In this document: positions 29,363-37,414 of the stretch, in pieces | How the letters are laid out: each line of letters starts with the position of its first letter | Numbering within the stretch: the first letter of the stretch is position 1 | Assembly (NCBI RefSeq): GCF_009189165.1 | Contig: NZ_CP045118.1 | Location: 5,146,001-5,210,000, forward strand | From: Pseudomonas sp. SCB32 | GTDB lineage: Bacteria > Pseudomonadota > Gammaproteobacteria > Pseudomonadales > Pseudomonadaceae | DNA: 64,000 bases | Direction: 5' to 3' | Made by a program: the position numbers and the translations under genes | Notes under the pieces: model-generated | Databases searched by the model: none | What the model was told of the DNA's origin: nothing | The model's input: only the letters and a program-made list of their open reading frames with translations

Positions 29363-29443
29363 GCCTATCCGCCCCATTTCCCTTTGAACGCGATGTGACA
29401 TTCATAGGGCATGAGTACACGTCGGCACAAGCTGTCTTAGAAC

Positions 29444-30430
29444 TCATAGGACAACCCCACATTGAGACAAGGGAGATAAGCGCATTGCCGACTCCAAATG
29501 CTCCGGCGACAGGTGCGCATACCGCATCGTCATCGTGATCGACGAGTGCCCCAGGATCCGCTGCAGCGTGAGAATGTCCCCTCCTCCCATCATGTAATGG
29601 CTGGCGAAGGTATGGCGGAGGATGTGGGTCAGTTGCCCCGGCGTCTGGAATCCACAGCGTTCATAGGCACAACGGAAAGCAGCCCTGCAGGACATGAACA
29701 AGCGGCCGGTTCCAGGCATCCCCACCTTGAACATCAGTTGCTCCAGCTCGGCCGGGATCGGCACTGATCGGCTCTGACGGTTCTTGGTCCGGTGGTAGTG
29801 GACCTTTCCCCCATGCACGGCACCACGGGCGACGCTCTCGGCCTCTTCCCAGCGGGCACCTGTAGCGAGACACAGGAGAGCGACCGGGTACGTATGGTTA
29901 TTCGTGCTGGCCTTGCACTCCTCGAGGAGCTGGGCGACCTGATCCAGGGTGAGGAAGGTCAGTTCGACCTGATCGGTCTTGATCTGCCGGACGTTGGCCA
30001 GCGGGTTCGCCTTGTGCCATGAGCCGAGGCGGATCAGCTCGGAGAAGATGGCCGACAGGTAGCGTTGTTCGTGGTTGACCGTTTCCGGCTTCACCTCGGT
30101 CAGACGGCGTTGCCGGTAGCGCGCCCACGCGAGCGAATCGAACTCAAAGGCGTGCGGATCTCCGAGGCGTTGGGCCAGTGCTTGGCAGCGAGCCAGGCGC
30201 TGTTTGCCGTCCTTCAGCGTGCAACCATGGAGGTCGTACCAGACCTTCACAAGATCGGAGAGGCGATCATCCAACGGGCGGCCCGTCTCGCCCAGGACGG
30301 CGAAGAAGTCCTGTTCATAGCGAATGGCAGCGGACTTGGTGGCGAAGCCTTTCTTGCGGATCCTGCGACCGGAGCGACCGTTTTCGTAGAAGTCAGCCGT
30401 CCACGTCTTTCCGTCCTTGCGTGCGGTCAT
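29444..30430 (-). CDS. int: Tyrosine integrase of the Pf-like prophage
   Basis: 328 residues. N-terminal arm-binding and core-binding domains, then the catalytic domain with Arg193 (ATGARWEEA), His269-x2-Arg272 (THILRHTF), His295 (LGHSS) and the nucleophile Tyr304 (MRYAHLSP). It would recombine attP with the 3' end of tRNA-Met. It overlaps the rep stop by 4 bp, so it is expressed with the phage operon, as PA0728 is in Pf4. Confidence 0.95.
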   Translation of the reverse strand: MTARKDGKTWTADFYENGRSGRRIRKKGFATKSAAIRYEQDFFAVLGETGRPLDDRLSDLVKVWYDLHGCTLKDGKQRLARCQALAQRLGDPHAFEFDSLAWARYRQRRLTEVKPETVNHEQRYLSAIFSELIRLGSWHKANPLANVRQIKTDQVELTFLTLDQVAQLLEECKASTNNHTYPVALLCLATGARWEEAESVARGAVHGGKVHYHRTKNRQSRSVPIPAELEQLMFKVGMPGTGRLFMSCRAAFRCAYERCGFQTPGQLTHILRHTFASHYMMGGGDILTLQRILGHSSITMTMRYAHLSPEHLESAMRLSPLSQCGVVL

Positions 30431-31719
30431 ATCGCGTAGCCCCGCCTGATGTAGCGATCGTTGATCAGTCCGATGACGTGTTTTTCGAGGTCGCGGGTGC
30501 TGTAGCCCTTGGCGGTGTAGTGGTCTTCGATCACGTGCCAGAAGGGAAGCGTTCTCCCGACCTCAAGCGCTTTTTTTGGTGGGACGCGCTCCCGTGCGAT
30601 CAGGCTGGCGAACTGGCCCAGGAACATCTCGCAGTTCTTGCCGGAGAAGCCCTGAGCGGTCTTGTAATAGCGGCGGTACTCGGTACGTTCGATGAGTGGA
30701 TCTGCTTCCACCTGGACCTTGGTGTCGAGGCTGATCAGGGACCAAAAGGCATCGAATACGCCCTCCCGGGAAAGCAGGCGGTAGTTCTCACAGGCGTAGT
30801 TCCAGAGCCCCTGGAGGTGTGGGCAAAGCCCTGCGTAGGTGCGGCAGCCGATCACCTCACCGGAGGACATTGTGGAGCCTTCGGAGAACTGCTGGACGAT
30901 GGAGTGGTGGTAGCGGAATTCGATACGCCAGACGGCTTCCAGCGGGTTGTAGGCGGGTTCGCCATCGCCGAAGGGATCACCGTTGAGAGAGGCCCACACG
31001 GATTCCCAGTAGTCGAGTTTGTCGGTCGCCCTCGCCTGCAGCGTCTTGTTGTACAGGCACATCTGCAGACCATTGGCCGAGCCGAACATGAAGGTCTCCC
31101 CTCGCCCGTACACGGAGGCGTTGCCGTCGTACTCAATGCGCTCGATGCCGCTGATCTGGCGTACACGCCGGGACCGGCAGTGCATGCGGTCCACGAAGTC
31201 TGCAGGCGGGCTCCAACCCTGCACGTCGAGCGCGATATGCACGGCGCATTGGTTGGCTTCGCAGGCAACGAGTACACCAGCGGCCAGATCGTCCATCACG
31301 CCCTGCAGGATCTTCGGATCGGCGCCATCCAGGGTGTGGGGTGAAACCTCGATTTTCAGGTGCGGACCGATCACGTCGATTTTCACGTTGTGGTTCTTGA
31401 TCAGCAGGATCAGGCCCATATCGGCGTTCTGCAGACGGTACTGGTAGCCAGAGTCCCGACCGATACGGCCCTTGGCCCACTGGTAGCCGGCGAAGTGAAC
31501 GATGTCTTCCGGCTCATCGAACAGCGCCATCACTTCCGGGCGGATCATGCCGTTGTACAACTGCCGCACGGTGTCCACGCCACAACGCAGCAGGCGAACA
31601 CCTGACAGATCCGCGAATCGGCCACTGGCCGGGTCCATAAAAATCCGTCCTTCGGACGACTCATAAAAGTCCCCGTTATTCTTGAGAATCAGGCGTAGAG
31701 GGTGAATCGGCTTTTTCAT
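30427..31719 (-). CDS. Inovirus replication initiation protein
   Basis: 430 residues, the same length class as the Pf1/Pf4 initiator. Starts the rolling-circle replication of the phage genome. The segment KIDVIGPHLKIEVSPHTLDGADP and the C-terminal tyrosine-rich RTEYRRYYKTAQGFSGKNCEMFLGQ resemble the replication initiation factor (Rep_trans) family. It sits between the integrase (4-bp overlap) and the intergenic hairpin before zot. The nick site is not identified. Confidence 0.85.
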   Translation of the reverse strand: MKKPIHPLRLILKNNGDFYESSEGRIFMDPASGRFADLSGVRLLRCGVDTVRQLYNGMIRPEVMALFDEPEDIVHFAGYQWAKGRIGRDSGYQYRLQNADMGLILLIKNHNVKIDVIGPHLKIEVSPHTLDGADPKILQGVMDDLAAGVLVACEANQCAVHIALDVQGWSPPADFVDRMHCRSRRVRQISGIERIEYDGNASVYGRGETFMFGSANGLQMCLYNKTLQARATDKLDYWESVWASLNGDPFGDGEPAYNPLEAVWRIEFRYHHSIVQQFSEGSTMSSGEVIGCRTYAGLCPHLQGLWNYACENYRLLSREGVFDAFWSLISLDTKVQVEADPLIERTEYRRYYKTAQGFSGKNCEMFLGQFASLIARERVPPKKALEVGRTLPFWHVIEDHYTAKGYSTRDLEKHVIGLINDRYIRRGYAI

Positions 31720-31803
31720 GTTTCTTACCCTTCAATGAGGTTTATTGAGGTGGGTGATCGATAGTTATCCGACGTGTTACAGGGTCGTCGGCCGCGCCGC
31801 CGA

Positions 31804-31854
31804 GCGCCGTTTGCGGTTGGCCTCGTGCCTCGGCTCAATCCGCAAAACGGCGCC
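31804..31854. other. Long hairpin in the rep-zot intergenic region (packaging signal or origin candidate)
   Basis: Arms GCGCCGTTTGCGG (31804-31816) and CCGCAAAACGGCGCC (31840-31854) pair with one bulge around a 23-nt loop. Flanking GC-rich sequence can extend the stem. This is one of the two largest non-coding gaps of the phage core. Filamentous phages carry packaging-signal and origin hairpins in such a gap. Confidence 0.5.
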
Positions 31855-31862
31855 GCCGCGCG

Positions 31863-33080
31863 CTAATTGCTACGCCAGGGCCGGGATGGGTACTCGCTGT
31901 CGGGGATGATGGTTACCGTCGGCCTGGCGGGCTGTGCTTCGGCCTGTAGCCGCTCGCCGGGAATCGGTGGAGGGGGCGCTGTGGCCAGGGCTGGCTGCTG
32001 CCCCGAGCGCGGGTCGAGGCCGTTGCGGTCGGGCAGCGTGGGATCGAAGTAACCGTCCTTGGCGACGGTCAGGCAGAAGTCGAAGGCCGTGGCGACTTTG
32101 GTGCCCTGCTGCGTGTAGCACTGGCAGGACTTGCCATCCTTCACGGTCTGTTGCGGTCGCCGGGCCACGAGGCGCGGGTCGCTGGTGGACAGGCAATACA
32201 GGCGCGGGTGGGCCACGGGCTTGGTCAGCTCGTCGTAAACCGGCGCCGATGACGGCAGGTCGGGCACGCGGGGCTGGCGGCGTTCCAGGTACTGCGCGGG
32301 AGTGATGGCTTTGGCCTCGCCGTCGCCCGTTGCCTTGATCAGCGAGGTGACCGCCGAGGACACCTGATCGACCATGCCCTTGTCCGCCGTGCCGTTCGGT
32401 GCGGTTGCGTCAGCCGCCGCGCCTGCTGGAGTGGCGGCCTTGCTGCCATCCGCATAGCGCTCGTAGGCGCGGTACACCATGAAGGCTGCGCCGATGATCA
32501 CCGCCAGCGCCAGGATCATTTTCTTTGGCGGCTTGAAGGCGAAGTGGTGATTGGCCTTGGTACTGGTGTAAACGCCGAAGTACTTCTTATCGAGCTTGAG
32601 GGTGGTCTTGTCGGCGTCCTTAAAGCTGGTCTTCTTCTCGACGGCCTCGATCACGGCTTCCGATTCGAAGCGCAGCAGCTGCTGGCTCTTGAATACCCGC
32701 CAGTAGTGGATGTGGCCGTTGCACAGGCGGCGCAGGTGCACATCGATGTAGCGCGGGTCCTGGGTGACCAGATGCACTTCGTGGCCTTGGTGCCGCATGA
32801 TCTCGAAGCGGCTGATGTGCTCCGGCGGTTTCTGCCGGGGGTCGCGCACACCGAACCAGCCCTGGGCCTCGTCCACGACGATGATCGCGTCGGGCGGCAG
32901 TTCGTACCATTTGTACGGGTCGTCGAACTCGAACCACGCCGCTTGCAGTTGGTCGGTCTTGAGGCCGGCGACGTTGTGGTAGTAGACCACCCGGCCTTCC
33001 TTGTGGGCCTTCTGATCGACTTCGCGGATGGTGTTGAGGGTCTTGCCGTGGCCGGGTTTGCCGGTGCGGATATAGAGCAT
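31863..33080 (-). CDS. zot: Zot-family phage morphogenesis ATPase (pI-like)
   Basis: 405 residues. The inner-membrane assembly motor of filamentous phage. Walker A is G7-KPGHGKT, Walker B IIVVDEAQ (66-73). A single transmembrane helix lies at about 188-204 (MILALAVIIGAAFMVYR), followed by a periplasmic part rich in Pro and Ala with four cysteines. The name comes from the Vibrio CTX phage; toxin activity should not be assumed. It is 12 bp from the DUF2523 gene upstream. Confidence 0.93.
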   Translation of the reverse strand: MLYIRTGKPGHGKTLNTIREVDQKAHKEGRVVYYHNVAGLKTDQLQAAWFEFDDPYKWYELPPDAIIVVDEAQGWFGVRDPRQKPPEHISRFEIMRHQGHEVHLVTQDPRYIDVHLRRLCNGHIHYWRVFKSQQLLRFESEAVIEAVEKKTSFKDADKTTLKLDKKYFGVYTSTKANHHFAFKPPKKMILALAVIIGAAFMVYRAYERYADGSKAATPAGAAADATAPNGTADKGMVDQVSSAVTSLIKATGDGEAKAITPAQYLERRQPRVPDLPSSAPVYDELTKPVAHPRLYCLSTSDPRLVARRPQQTVKDGKSCQCYTQQGTKVATAFDFCLTVAKDGYFDPTLPDRNGLDPRSGQQPALATAPPPPIPGERLQAEAQPARPTVTIIPDSEYPSRPWRSN

Positions 33081-33092
33081 GGCCGGTCCCCC

Positions 33093-33422
33093 TTAGGCGT
33101 TGATGTAATCGCGGTCCGGGGGATTCCAGACCTGTTTACGCTTACGGTCGGCGGCCTTGTCCAGACCGGAGAGCACCATGCGGGTGACCACGGCTGACAA
33201 ATACATGTTGATGCATACATCGACATTGGCGAGACCAAGAATCTGCTGAATGACGATGCCAGCAGCTCCGGCCTTCGACTGGATATAGCTGCGCACTAGA
33301 TCCAGCAGGAGGTTGGAGCCGACGTAGGCGACGAAGCCGACACCGAGCATGCGCATGACCATCTTCACCAGCGGGCCGACGATCATGATCAGCAGTTGCA
33401 CCAAGAACAGGTATTGCATCAT
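33093..33422 (-). CDS. DUF2523-type minor coat/membrane protein
   Basis: 109 residues, strongly hydrophobic with three likely membrane segments (YLFLVQLLIMIVGPLVKMVMRMLGVGFVAYVGSNLLLDLV, and VDVCINMYLSAVVTRMVL). It lies between the adsorption protein (4-bp overlap) and Zot, the position of the DUF2523/minor coat gene of Pf-type phages. It probably caps the virion end as the pVI equivalent (inference). Confidence 0.75.
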   Translation of the reverse strand: MMQYLFLVQLLIMIVGPLVKMVMRMLGVGFVAYVGSNLLLDLVRSYIQSKAGAAGIVIQQILGLANVDVCINMYLSAVVTRMVLSGLDKAADRKRKQVWNPPDRDYINA

Positions 33423-34891
33423 TCACCTCCAAAGGCGCGGCCCACGTAGAGCGCGCAGAACACACTGGTGCCAATGAGAAGCAGGACTCCGAGATCGGAA
33501 GCGGCAGCACATAGCGGCGCGTAGGTAAACGCGAAGGTGCGTCCGCCGTTGGTTCTCAGGGAAAAGGTTTTGTCGGTCGGGCAACTGGAAGGCAGGAAAC
33601 GCGTGCCGCTGTTGAGGAAGGACGGGGCTTCGACTTCGAGGTCGTCGGTGAGCTGGAACTTGTCGCCTTTCACCGCCGCTTCGATCTGGCCTTTGTTCTT
33701 CTCGAAGTCGCCCTGCTTTTCCACCTCGCAGCGCAGCTTCTTTTGCTGCTCCACCATGGCGCAGTCGATGGCGTCGCCCGAGCACTGCACCGACGCATCG
33801 CAGTCGTCAGTGCCGGAGACTTCGCGCTCGGGCTCTTCCTCCTCTTCCTTGTCGTCCTTACCTTCCTCGCCGGGCTTGTCGCTGGCCTTGCAGCCGCTGC
33901 CCGTGCAGGTGGAGGACTCGCCGCCGGAGGTGCCATCGGCGTTGGTCTTGCTGGTGCCGTTGGTGACGCTGGTGGTCGAGGAACAGGCGTTGACGCCACT
34001 GCAATTGGTGGTGGTGGTCGTGGTCGTCGTGCTGGTGGTCGAAGAGCCGTCACTGGCGGTCTGTTCGCTGACTTCGGTCTTCGTTTCGGTTTGCTTCTGG
34101 GTCGGGCTGGGCTTGCCCTCTTTGCAACCGAAGACGCCGTTAACCTCGCCGCACTGCATGCTGCCCGGCTCTTTGAAGGTGTCCGTGGCAAGGCAGCTGT
34201 AATGGACGCGCCCCTCGGCATCGGTGACCTTGTTGGTGCACTCGTTGGACTTCTCGCGGGTGGGCAACGCAGCGGGCGGGGTATTGGGCGTAGGATCGGA
34301 GTTCGGGCAAGCGACACCGTTGCCCTTGTAGCGGAAGACGCAGAAGCCAGAGTTCTGATCGCCGCCTTCCATGAAGCGATAACAGCGGCTGGGGGCCTCG
34401 CCGGTCGAGGCGTACTGGCAGGAGCCCTGGCACAGACTGCCCGGCGGCTCGGTGCGAGTGTTCTGCAGAACGACGCCGCCTTGGCTGAGGGCGCCGATCT
34501 TGTGTTGATGCTCGACCATCTGGCCGATGGTGGCTTCACATTTGTCCGGCTCGGGGGCTTTGCATTCGCCCACTGTCGCGTCATACACCTTGGGGGCGGT
34601 GCAGCCATTACCAACGCGCTTCATGTCCCACTCAACCACCTTAACGGCGCCGGTTGAGACACGCGTTTCGTTAAGGCGGCATTTCCCGGTAACGCCGGAA
34701 ACTGAATGGGACGCCACCTCATAGGTGTATCCAAGTGCGATGCGATTTGAGGCAACCGCAAGCAGATCGCATGTTGTACTGGGCGACGGCGACTTGGTGC
34801 TGGCCTCACGGCCGACGACTACCCAGTAATAGTCTTCCGCATACACGGCCGTAGAAGTCAGGACCAGGAGAAGAAGAACCAGCGCGCGCAC
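33419..34891 (-). CDS. Adsorption/attachment minor coat protein (pIII-like, CoaA)
   Basis: 490 residues with a GTG start at 34891. A signal peptide (MRALVLLLLVLTSTAVYA), many cysteines in the first half, a long Thr/Ser-rich linker (TTSTTTTTTTTN, about 290-310), an acidic run (KDDKEEEEEPE) and a C-terminal membrane helix (LGVLLLIGTSVFCALYVGRAF). This is the layout of filamentous-phage pIII: a receptor-binding region, a flexible linker and a C-terminal anchor. By analogy with Pf phages the receptor would be type IV pili. It overlaps the DUF2523 gene. Confidence 0.8.
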   Translation of the reverse strand: MRALVLLLLVLTSTAVYAEDYYWVVVGREASTKSPSPSTTCDLLAVASNRIALGYTYEVASHSVSGVTGKCRLNETRVSTGAVKVVEWDMKRVGNGCTAPKVYDATVGECKAPEPDKCEATIGQMVEHQHKIGALSQGGVVLQNTRTEPPGSLCQGSCQYASTGEAPSRCYRFMEGGDQNSGFCVFRYKGNGVACPNSDPTPNTPPAALPTREKSNECTNKVTDAEGRVHYSCLATDTFKEPGSMQCGEVNGVFGCKEGKPSPTQKQTETKTEVSEQTASDGSSTTSTTTTTTTTNCSGVNACSSTTSVTNGTSKTNADGTSGGESSTCTGSGCKASDKPGEEGKDDKEEEEEPEREVSGTDDCDASVQCSGDAIDCAMVEQQKKLRCEVEKQGDFEKNKGQIEAAVKGDKFQLTDDLEVEAPSFLNSGTRFLPSSCPTDKTFSLRTNGGRTFAFTYAPLCAAASDLGVLLLIGTSVFCALYVGRAFGGE

Positions 34892-34894
34892 GGT

Positions 34895-34966
34895 TCACAC
34901 CCGCCCAAAGAGCACCACGACGAATGCCAGGGTGGTGACGATGAGAACGAACCATTGAATGGACAT
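34895..34966 (-). CDS. Tiny single-span phage membrane protein (23 aa)
   Basis: Reading frame MSIQWFVLIVTTLAFVVVLFGRV, one transmembrane helix with a basic C-terminal residue. It lies 3 bp before the attachment-protein start and after the coat-protein terminator. Filamentous phages encode very small pVII/pIX-type proteins at this place. Too short for most gene finders. Confidence 0.6.
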   Translation of the reverse strand: MSIQWFVLIVTTLAFVVVLFGRV

Positions 34967-34982
34967 CGCGGTTACTCCAGAG

Positions 34983-35009
34983 AAAAAGAACCCCGCCGGA
35001 GCGGGGTTC
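34983..35009 (-). terminator. Terminator after the major coat protein gene
   Basis: On the minus strand, stem GAACCCCGC/GCGGGGTTC followed by TTTTTCT, 34 bp after the coat-protein stop. It would give abundant coat mRNA and only partial read-through into the attachment, DUF2523 and zot genes, the usual gradient in filamentous phages. Confidence 0.85.
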
Positions 35010-35042
35010 AGTGCTTCGGCTGATCAGGCCGGTGGGTGGCGG

Positions 35043-35273
35043 TTACAGGGCGCGGCGCATGTACTTGAACGCCGCAGCGGCGACCAGCACGGCGAACACG
35101 GCCCAGCCGATGGTGCTGGTGTCCTCACCGGCGGTAGTCAACGCCTTGGTGGCATCGGCCGGGACCGCAGCCATGACGACGCCAGCGGTGCCGAGGGTCA
35201 GAGTTGCGACAGCGGCGGCCTTGCGACCGAACGCCGAAGCGCTGTTCTTCAGATGGCCTTTCAGTTGGTTCAT
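35043..35273 (-). CDS. coaB: Major coat protein (pVIII-like, CoaB)
   Basis: 76 residues. A long signal peptide (about 35 residues ending VVMA) leaves a mature protein of about 41 residues: an acidic N-terminal part (AVPADATKALTTAGED), one membrane helix (IGWAVFAVLVAAAAF) and a basic end (KYMRRAL) that would contact the DNA. This is exactly the inovirus major coat design. It ends at the strong terminator at 34983-35009. Confidence 0.92.
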   Translation of the reverse strand: MNQLKGHLKNSASAFGRKAAAVATLTLGTAGVVMAAVPADATKALTTAGEDTSTIGWAVFAVLVAAAAFKYMRRAL

Positions 35274-35286
35274 GGGTGTTACCTCA

Positions 35287-35499
35287 CTACTTGAGCAGTC
35301 GTTTCAGGACCAGAAAGCCGAAGGCGATGGCAAAGAGTCCGAGCACATCCCCGCGAATCTCGGCGACCTGTTCCCAGGTGAGTGCAGAGCCAACCTCGCT
35401 CTGCATTTCCTCGCGGGTGAAGACCTTCAGGGTGCCGGTGCAGATGGCGGAACCATCGGCACCGAGCGCCCAGCGGCCATCACAGGCGAGAAAATTCAT
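35287..35499 (-). CDS. Small phage membrane protein (70 aa)
   Basis: A hydrophilic N-terminus with two cysteines ([26 protein letters not shown]), an acidic middle part and a C-terminal membrane helix ([20 protein letters not shown]). A homologue stands immediately upstream of the coat gene in Pf phages. Role unknown, probably a minor virion or assembly protein. Its start overlaps the stop of the 28-residue gene upstream. Confidence 0.7.
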   Translation of the reverse strand: MNFLACDGRWALGADGSAICTGTLKVFTREEMQSEVGSALTWEQVAEIRGDVLGLFAIAFGFLVLKRLLK

Positions 35500-35582
35500 A
35501 GGAAGCTCGCCACGCCATCGACCCAGCCCCAGGCGTACCCAGCGGCGAGGCCAACCACGAACAGGGAGAGGTATCGAGTCAT
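35496..35582 (-). CDS. Tiny single-span phage membrane protein (28 aa)
   Basis: Frame [20 protein letters not shown] followed by VDGVASFL and TGA, which overlaps the next start. One hydrophobic helix. It lies in the same block as the coat genes and is a candidate pVII/pIX-type tip protein. Too short for standard gene calling, and I trust it because of the tight overlap and hydrophobic profile. Confidence 0.55.
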   Translation of the reverse strand: MTRYLSLFVVGLAAGYAWGWVDGVASFL

Positions 35583-35597
35583 GGCCGCGCTCCCGGA

Positions 35598-36023
35598 TTA
35601 GTTCTTGGGCGATTCGCCGGGCTTGTCAGCGCTGGGTTTGTCGCTAACGGGCTGCGCTGCCGGGCGTTGGGTGGGCTGCTGCACGGCGGGCTGACGCGGC
35701 GCAGCGGCCTCTTTGCCCACGCTCAGCAGCTCGGTCAGGAATTGGGTATTGGTGGTACGGCCGAAGCGGTCCTGGGTCGGGCGGACGACGCTGGCGAACT
35801 TGCACAGCACCGGGGAGCCGGCGAAGACGATCCCGTCGAGCAGGGTCGGATCAATGCTGTATTCGCTGATCTCGAAGCCCTTGGCGTTACCGCGAGCGCC
35901 GTCGGGGATCGGGGAAATGGCCTGGACGCTGGCGTAGATTTCGCCGGTCTTGGTCGAGGTGTAGGTGTCGGTCTTGGTGACCCACAGTTCGACTACGCCG
36001 CCAGTGGTCGCAAACATGTTCAT
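35598..36023 (-). CDS. Probable phage single-stranded DNA-binding protein (DUF1293-like)
   Basis: 141 residues. A beta-rich N-terminal part (MNMFATTGGVVELWVTKTDTYTSTKTGEIYASVQAIS) is followed by a flexible Pro/Gln/Ser-rich tail (PRQPAVQQPTQRPAAQP). The place directly before the coat genes and the OB-fold-plus-tail layout fit the inovirus SSB (pV equivalent) that covers progeny strands. It is not similar to the Pf1 SSB sequence I know, so family assignment is by position and general appearance. Confidence 0.65.
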   Translation of the reverse strand: MNMFATTGGVVELWVTKTDTYTSTKTGEIYASVQAISPIPDGARGNAKGFEISEYSIDPTLLDGIVFAGSPVLCKFASVVRPTQDRFGRTTNTQFLTELLSVGKEAAAPRQPAVQQPTQRPAAQPVSDKPSADKPGESPKN

Positions 36024-36255
36024 GTGAAGCTCCTTTTGCCTTTTTCGGGCATGAGTTGGCCCGCTGCTGCAAATTGGGCGCGTTGGTGGCCGTCTTTCAG
36101 CGGGTGTGGTGGTGCCTTGGGTTTACGGGTGGTAAGTGGCTGGGAGAGCGAAGATCAACGTCGTAAGGGCGCTGCCCTTACCATCCCGCTCTCGCCGCCG
36201 AGGGCTCAGGAGCGCGGGGCGGTGGAGCTGCCCCACTCTCCCGAGCTGAGGCTAT
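36024..36255. other. Non-coding phage segment
   Basis: 232 bp between the SSB gene and the small early genes. GC-rich with short inverted pieces (for example GAGCTGCCCCACTCTCCCGAGCTGA near 36228) but no convincing gene or terminator. It probably carries the promoter for the SSB/coat operon. Confidence 0.4.
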
Positions 36256-36462
36256 TCAGGGGGGAGCGCGGTCAAGGGTGCGCTTCGCCCGGCGCTCCGT
36301 TTGACCGAACGATGAAGCGTGTTCGGACAAGCCGGTGCGGCGGCCCCTGACCTGATCGGCCCAGGCGGGGATGGTGTGGCGAGCGTGGTAACGGCCCACC
36401 ATCAGCGCGTAGGCGATGAGCAGCAGCCAGAAGATCAGGTGCGGGATAGGGTTAGTGACCAC
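36256..36462 (-). CDS. Small phage membrane protein (68 aa)
   Basis: An N-terminal membrane helix (IPHLIFWLLLIAYALMVGRYH), then a basic tail (RRTGLSEHASSFGQTERRAKRTL). No family recognised. It lies in the early block between the SSB and regulator genes, 3 bp after the cysteine-rich gene. Confidence 0.55.
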   Translation of the reverse strand: MVTNPIPHLIFWLLLIAYALMVGRYHARHTIPAWADQVRGRRTGLSEHASSFGQTERRAKRTLDRAPP

Positions 36463-36465
36463 GGT

Positions 36466-36813
36466 TCAGCCCTCCCACTCGAACGGTTCGTGAATGGGCA
36501 CGAAGGGCGTTGGCCTCCCGCTGTCGTACACAACGTGCCAGTACTTCGGCGGACGGAGCGCGGGCATGTGTTTGTCGCAGGTAAATCCCCGCTCCACACG
36601 ATAGGTACTCGAAACCAGCCTCCAGACACCGGATACCAGATTCATAGTCCCAACGACCGTGAACACCCGCGTAGGGCGGCACTGGGTGCATCGTGTGGAC
36701 GGGCTGGAGTGCTCCAGGGATGCCGGGGTTTGCAGAATTCGGTTCACGGCGCAGACAGAGCAGTCGCAGTCCGAAGCATGAGGATTGCCCAGGTACGCGC
36801 TGAAGAGACTCAT
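36466..36813 (-). CDS. Cysteine-containing phage protein of unknown function
   Basis: 115 residues. Cysteines at CDCSVC and CTQC suggest a small zinc-binding unit in the N-terminal half. The end is rich in Trp/Tyr/Pro (PKYWHVVYDSGRPTPF). It resembles conserved small early proteins of Pf-type phages, but no function is known. It is 3 bp from its neighbours, so it is in the early operon. Confidence 0.55.
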   Translation of the reverse strand: MSLFSAYLGNPHASDCDCSVCAVNRILQTPASLEHSSPSTRCTQCRPTRVFTVVGTMNLVSGVWRLVSSTYRVERGFTCDKHMPALRPPKYWHVVYDSGRPTPFVPIHEPFEWEG

Positions 36814-36816
36814 GGT

Positions 36817-37035
36817 TCATGCCCTCACCCCGCGTACTCGGTAGCCCTGCAGGGCGCGTTCACGGGTCAAGCTCCAGGAGCGAGGAGCTTCCGCATCGGA
36901 GGGGAAGCAGGAGACGGCTTCATCAATCCACTGCTGGCATTCCACGCGGGAAGCGCCTTGATGAACGCGGTGCCAACGGCGCTGGCGGGTCGGACCATGG
37001 AAGGTGCACATCTCAACCAGATAGCGGTTACTCAT
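36817..37035 (-). CDS. Small phage early protein (72 aa)
   Basis: MSNRYLVEMCTFHGPTRQRRWHRVHQ...: basic, one possible alpha/beta fold, no recognised domain. It overlaps the end of the excisionase-like gene by 8 bp, which supports a coupled early transcript. Confidence 0.55.
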   Translation of the reverse strand: MSNRYLVEMCTFHGPTRQRRWHRVHQGASRVECQQWIDEAVSCFPSDAEAPRSWSLTRERALQGYRVRGVRA

Positions 37036-37300
37036 CGTCGTAATCCCCTTGGCAGAAGATCGACTTACCCCGATCGAGGTCGCGGCGGATTTTATGGAGG
37101 TTGATGACGCGGCGGCGGCCGATCTTGGCGGTCGGCACGGTCTTGGTTTCGACCCAGCCGCGCACTACGTCTTCGGTGATCTCTTCCAGGCCCAGCATCT
37201 GAGCGAATACCGCCTGGGAGCAGAACGGAGCGGTACGGAAATCCGTGACCTTTTCCATCGCGCCTGTGACGGTGAACCCCACTATTCCAGACTCTTCCAT
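37028..37300 (-). CDS. Excisionase/AlpA-like DNA-binding protein
   Basis: 90 residues (ATG 37300; a second ATG at 37258 would give 76). The C-terminal half has a MerR/AlpA-type winged helix pattern: SQAVFAQMLGLEEITEDVVRGWVETKTVPTAKIGRRRVINL. It is the first gene of the early operon, divergent from the repressor across the three operators. It is therefore the counterpart of the Pf excisionase that both excises the prophage and relieves repression (family knowledge). The function here is inferred. Confidence 0.7.
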   Translation of the reverse strand: MEESGIVGFTVTGAMEKVTDFRTAPFCSQAVFAQMLGLEEITEDVVRGWVETKTVPTAKIGRRRVINLHKIRRDLDRGKSIFCQGDYDDE

Positions 37301-37344
37301 ACGAAATCCCTATAATCGGGTCAGACGTAACCAGCACTCGACTG

Positions 37345-37404
37345 GAGTAAAATTTACTCACGAGTAAAAGCTACTCCCACAACCATGGGGAGTAAAGGTT
37401 ACTC
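37345..37404. promoter_or_regulatory. Three phage repressor operators in the lysogeny switch
   Basis: Palindromes GAGTAAAATTTACTC (37345-37359), GAGTAAAAGCTACTC (37362-37376) and GAGTAAAGGTTACTC (37390-37404). Consensus GAGTAAA-n-nTACTC; the first two are 2 bp apart, the third 13 bp further. They fill the gap between the divergent early genes and the repressor gene. Confidence 0.85.
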
Positions 37405-37414
37405 AGAGTGAGAA

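Noticed and set aside
31863..33080. Zot as a virulence toxin.
   Set aside because: The gene is the phage assembly ATPase; toxin activity is a property claimed for the Vibrio protein's C-terminal peptide and cannot be inferred here.
33537..34202. Long open frames on the plus strand opposite the attachment-protein gene.
   Set aside because: They are shadows caused by the Thr/Ser-rich low-complexity linker on the minus strand; no start signal or plausible protein.
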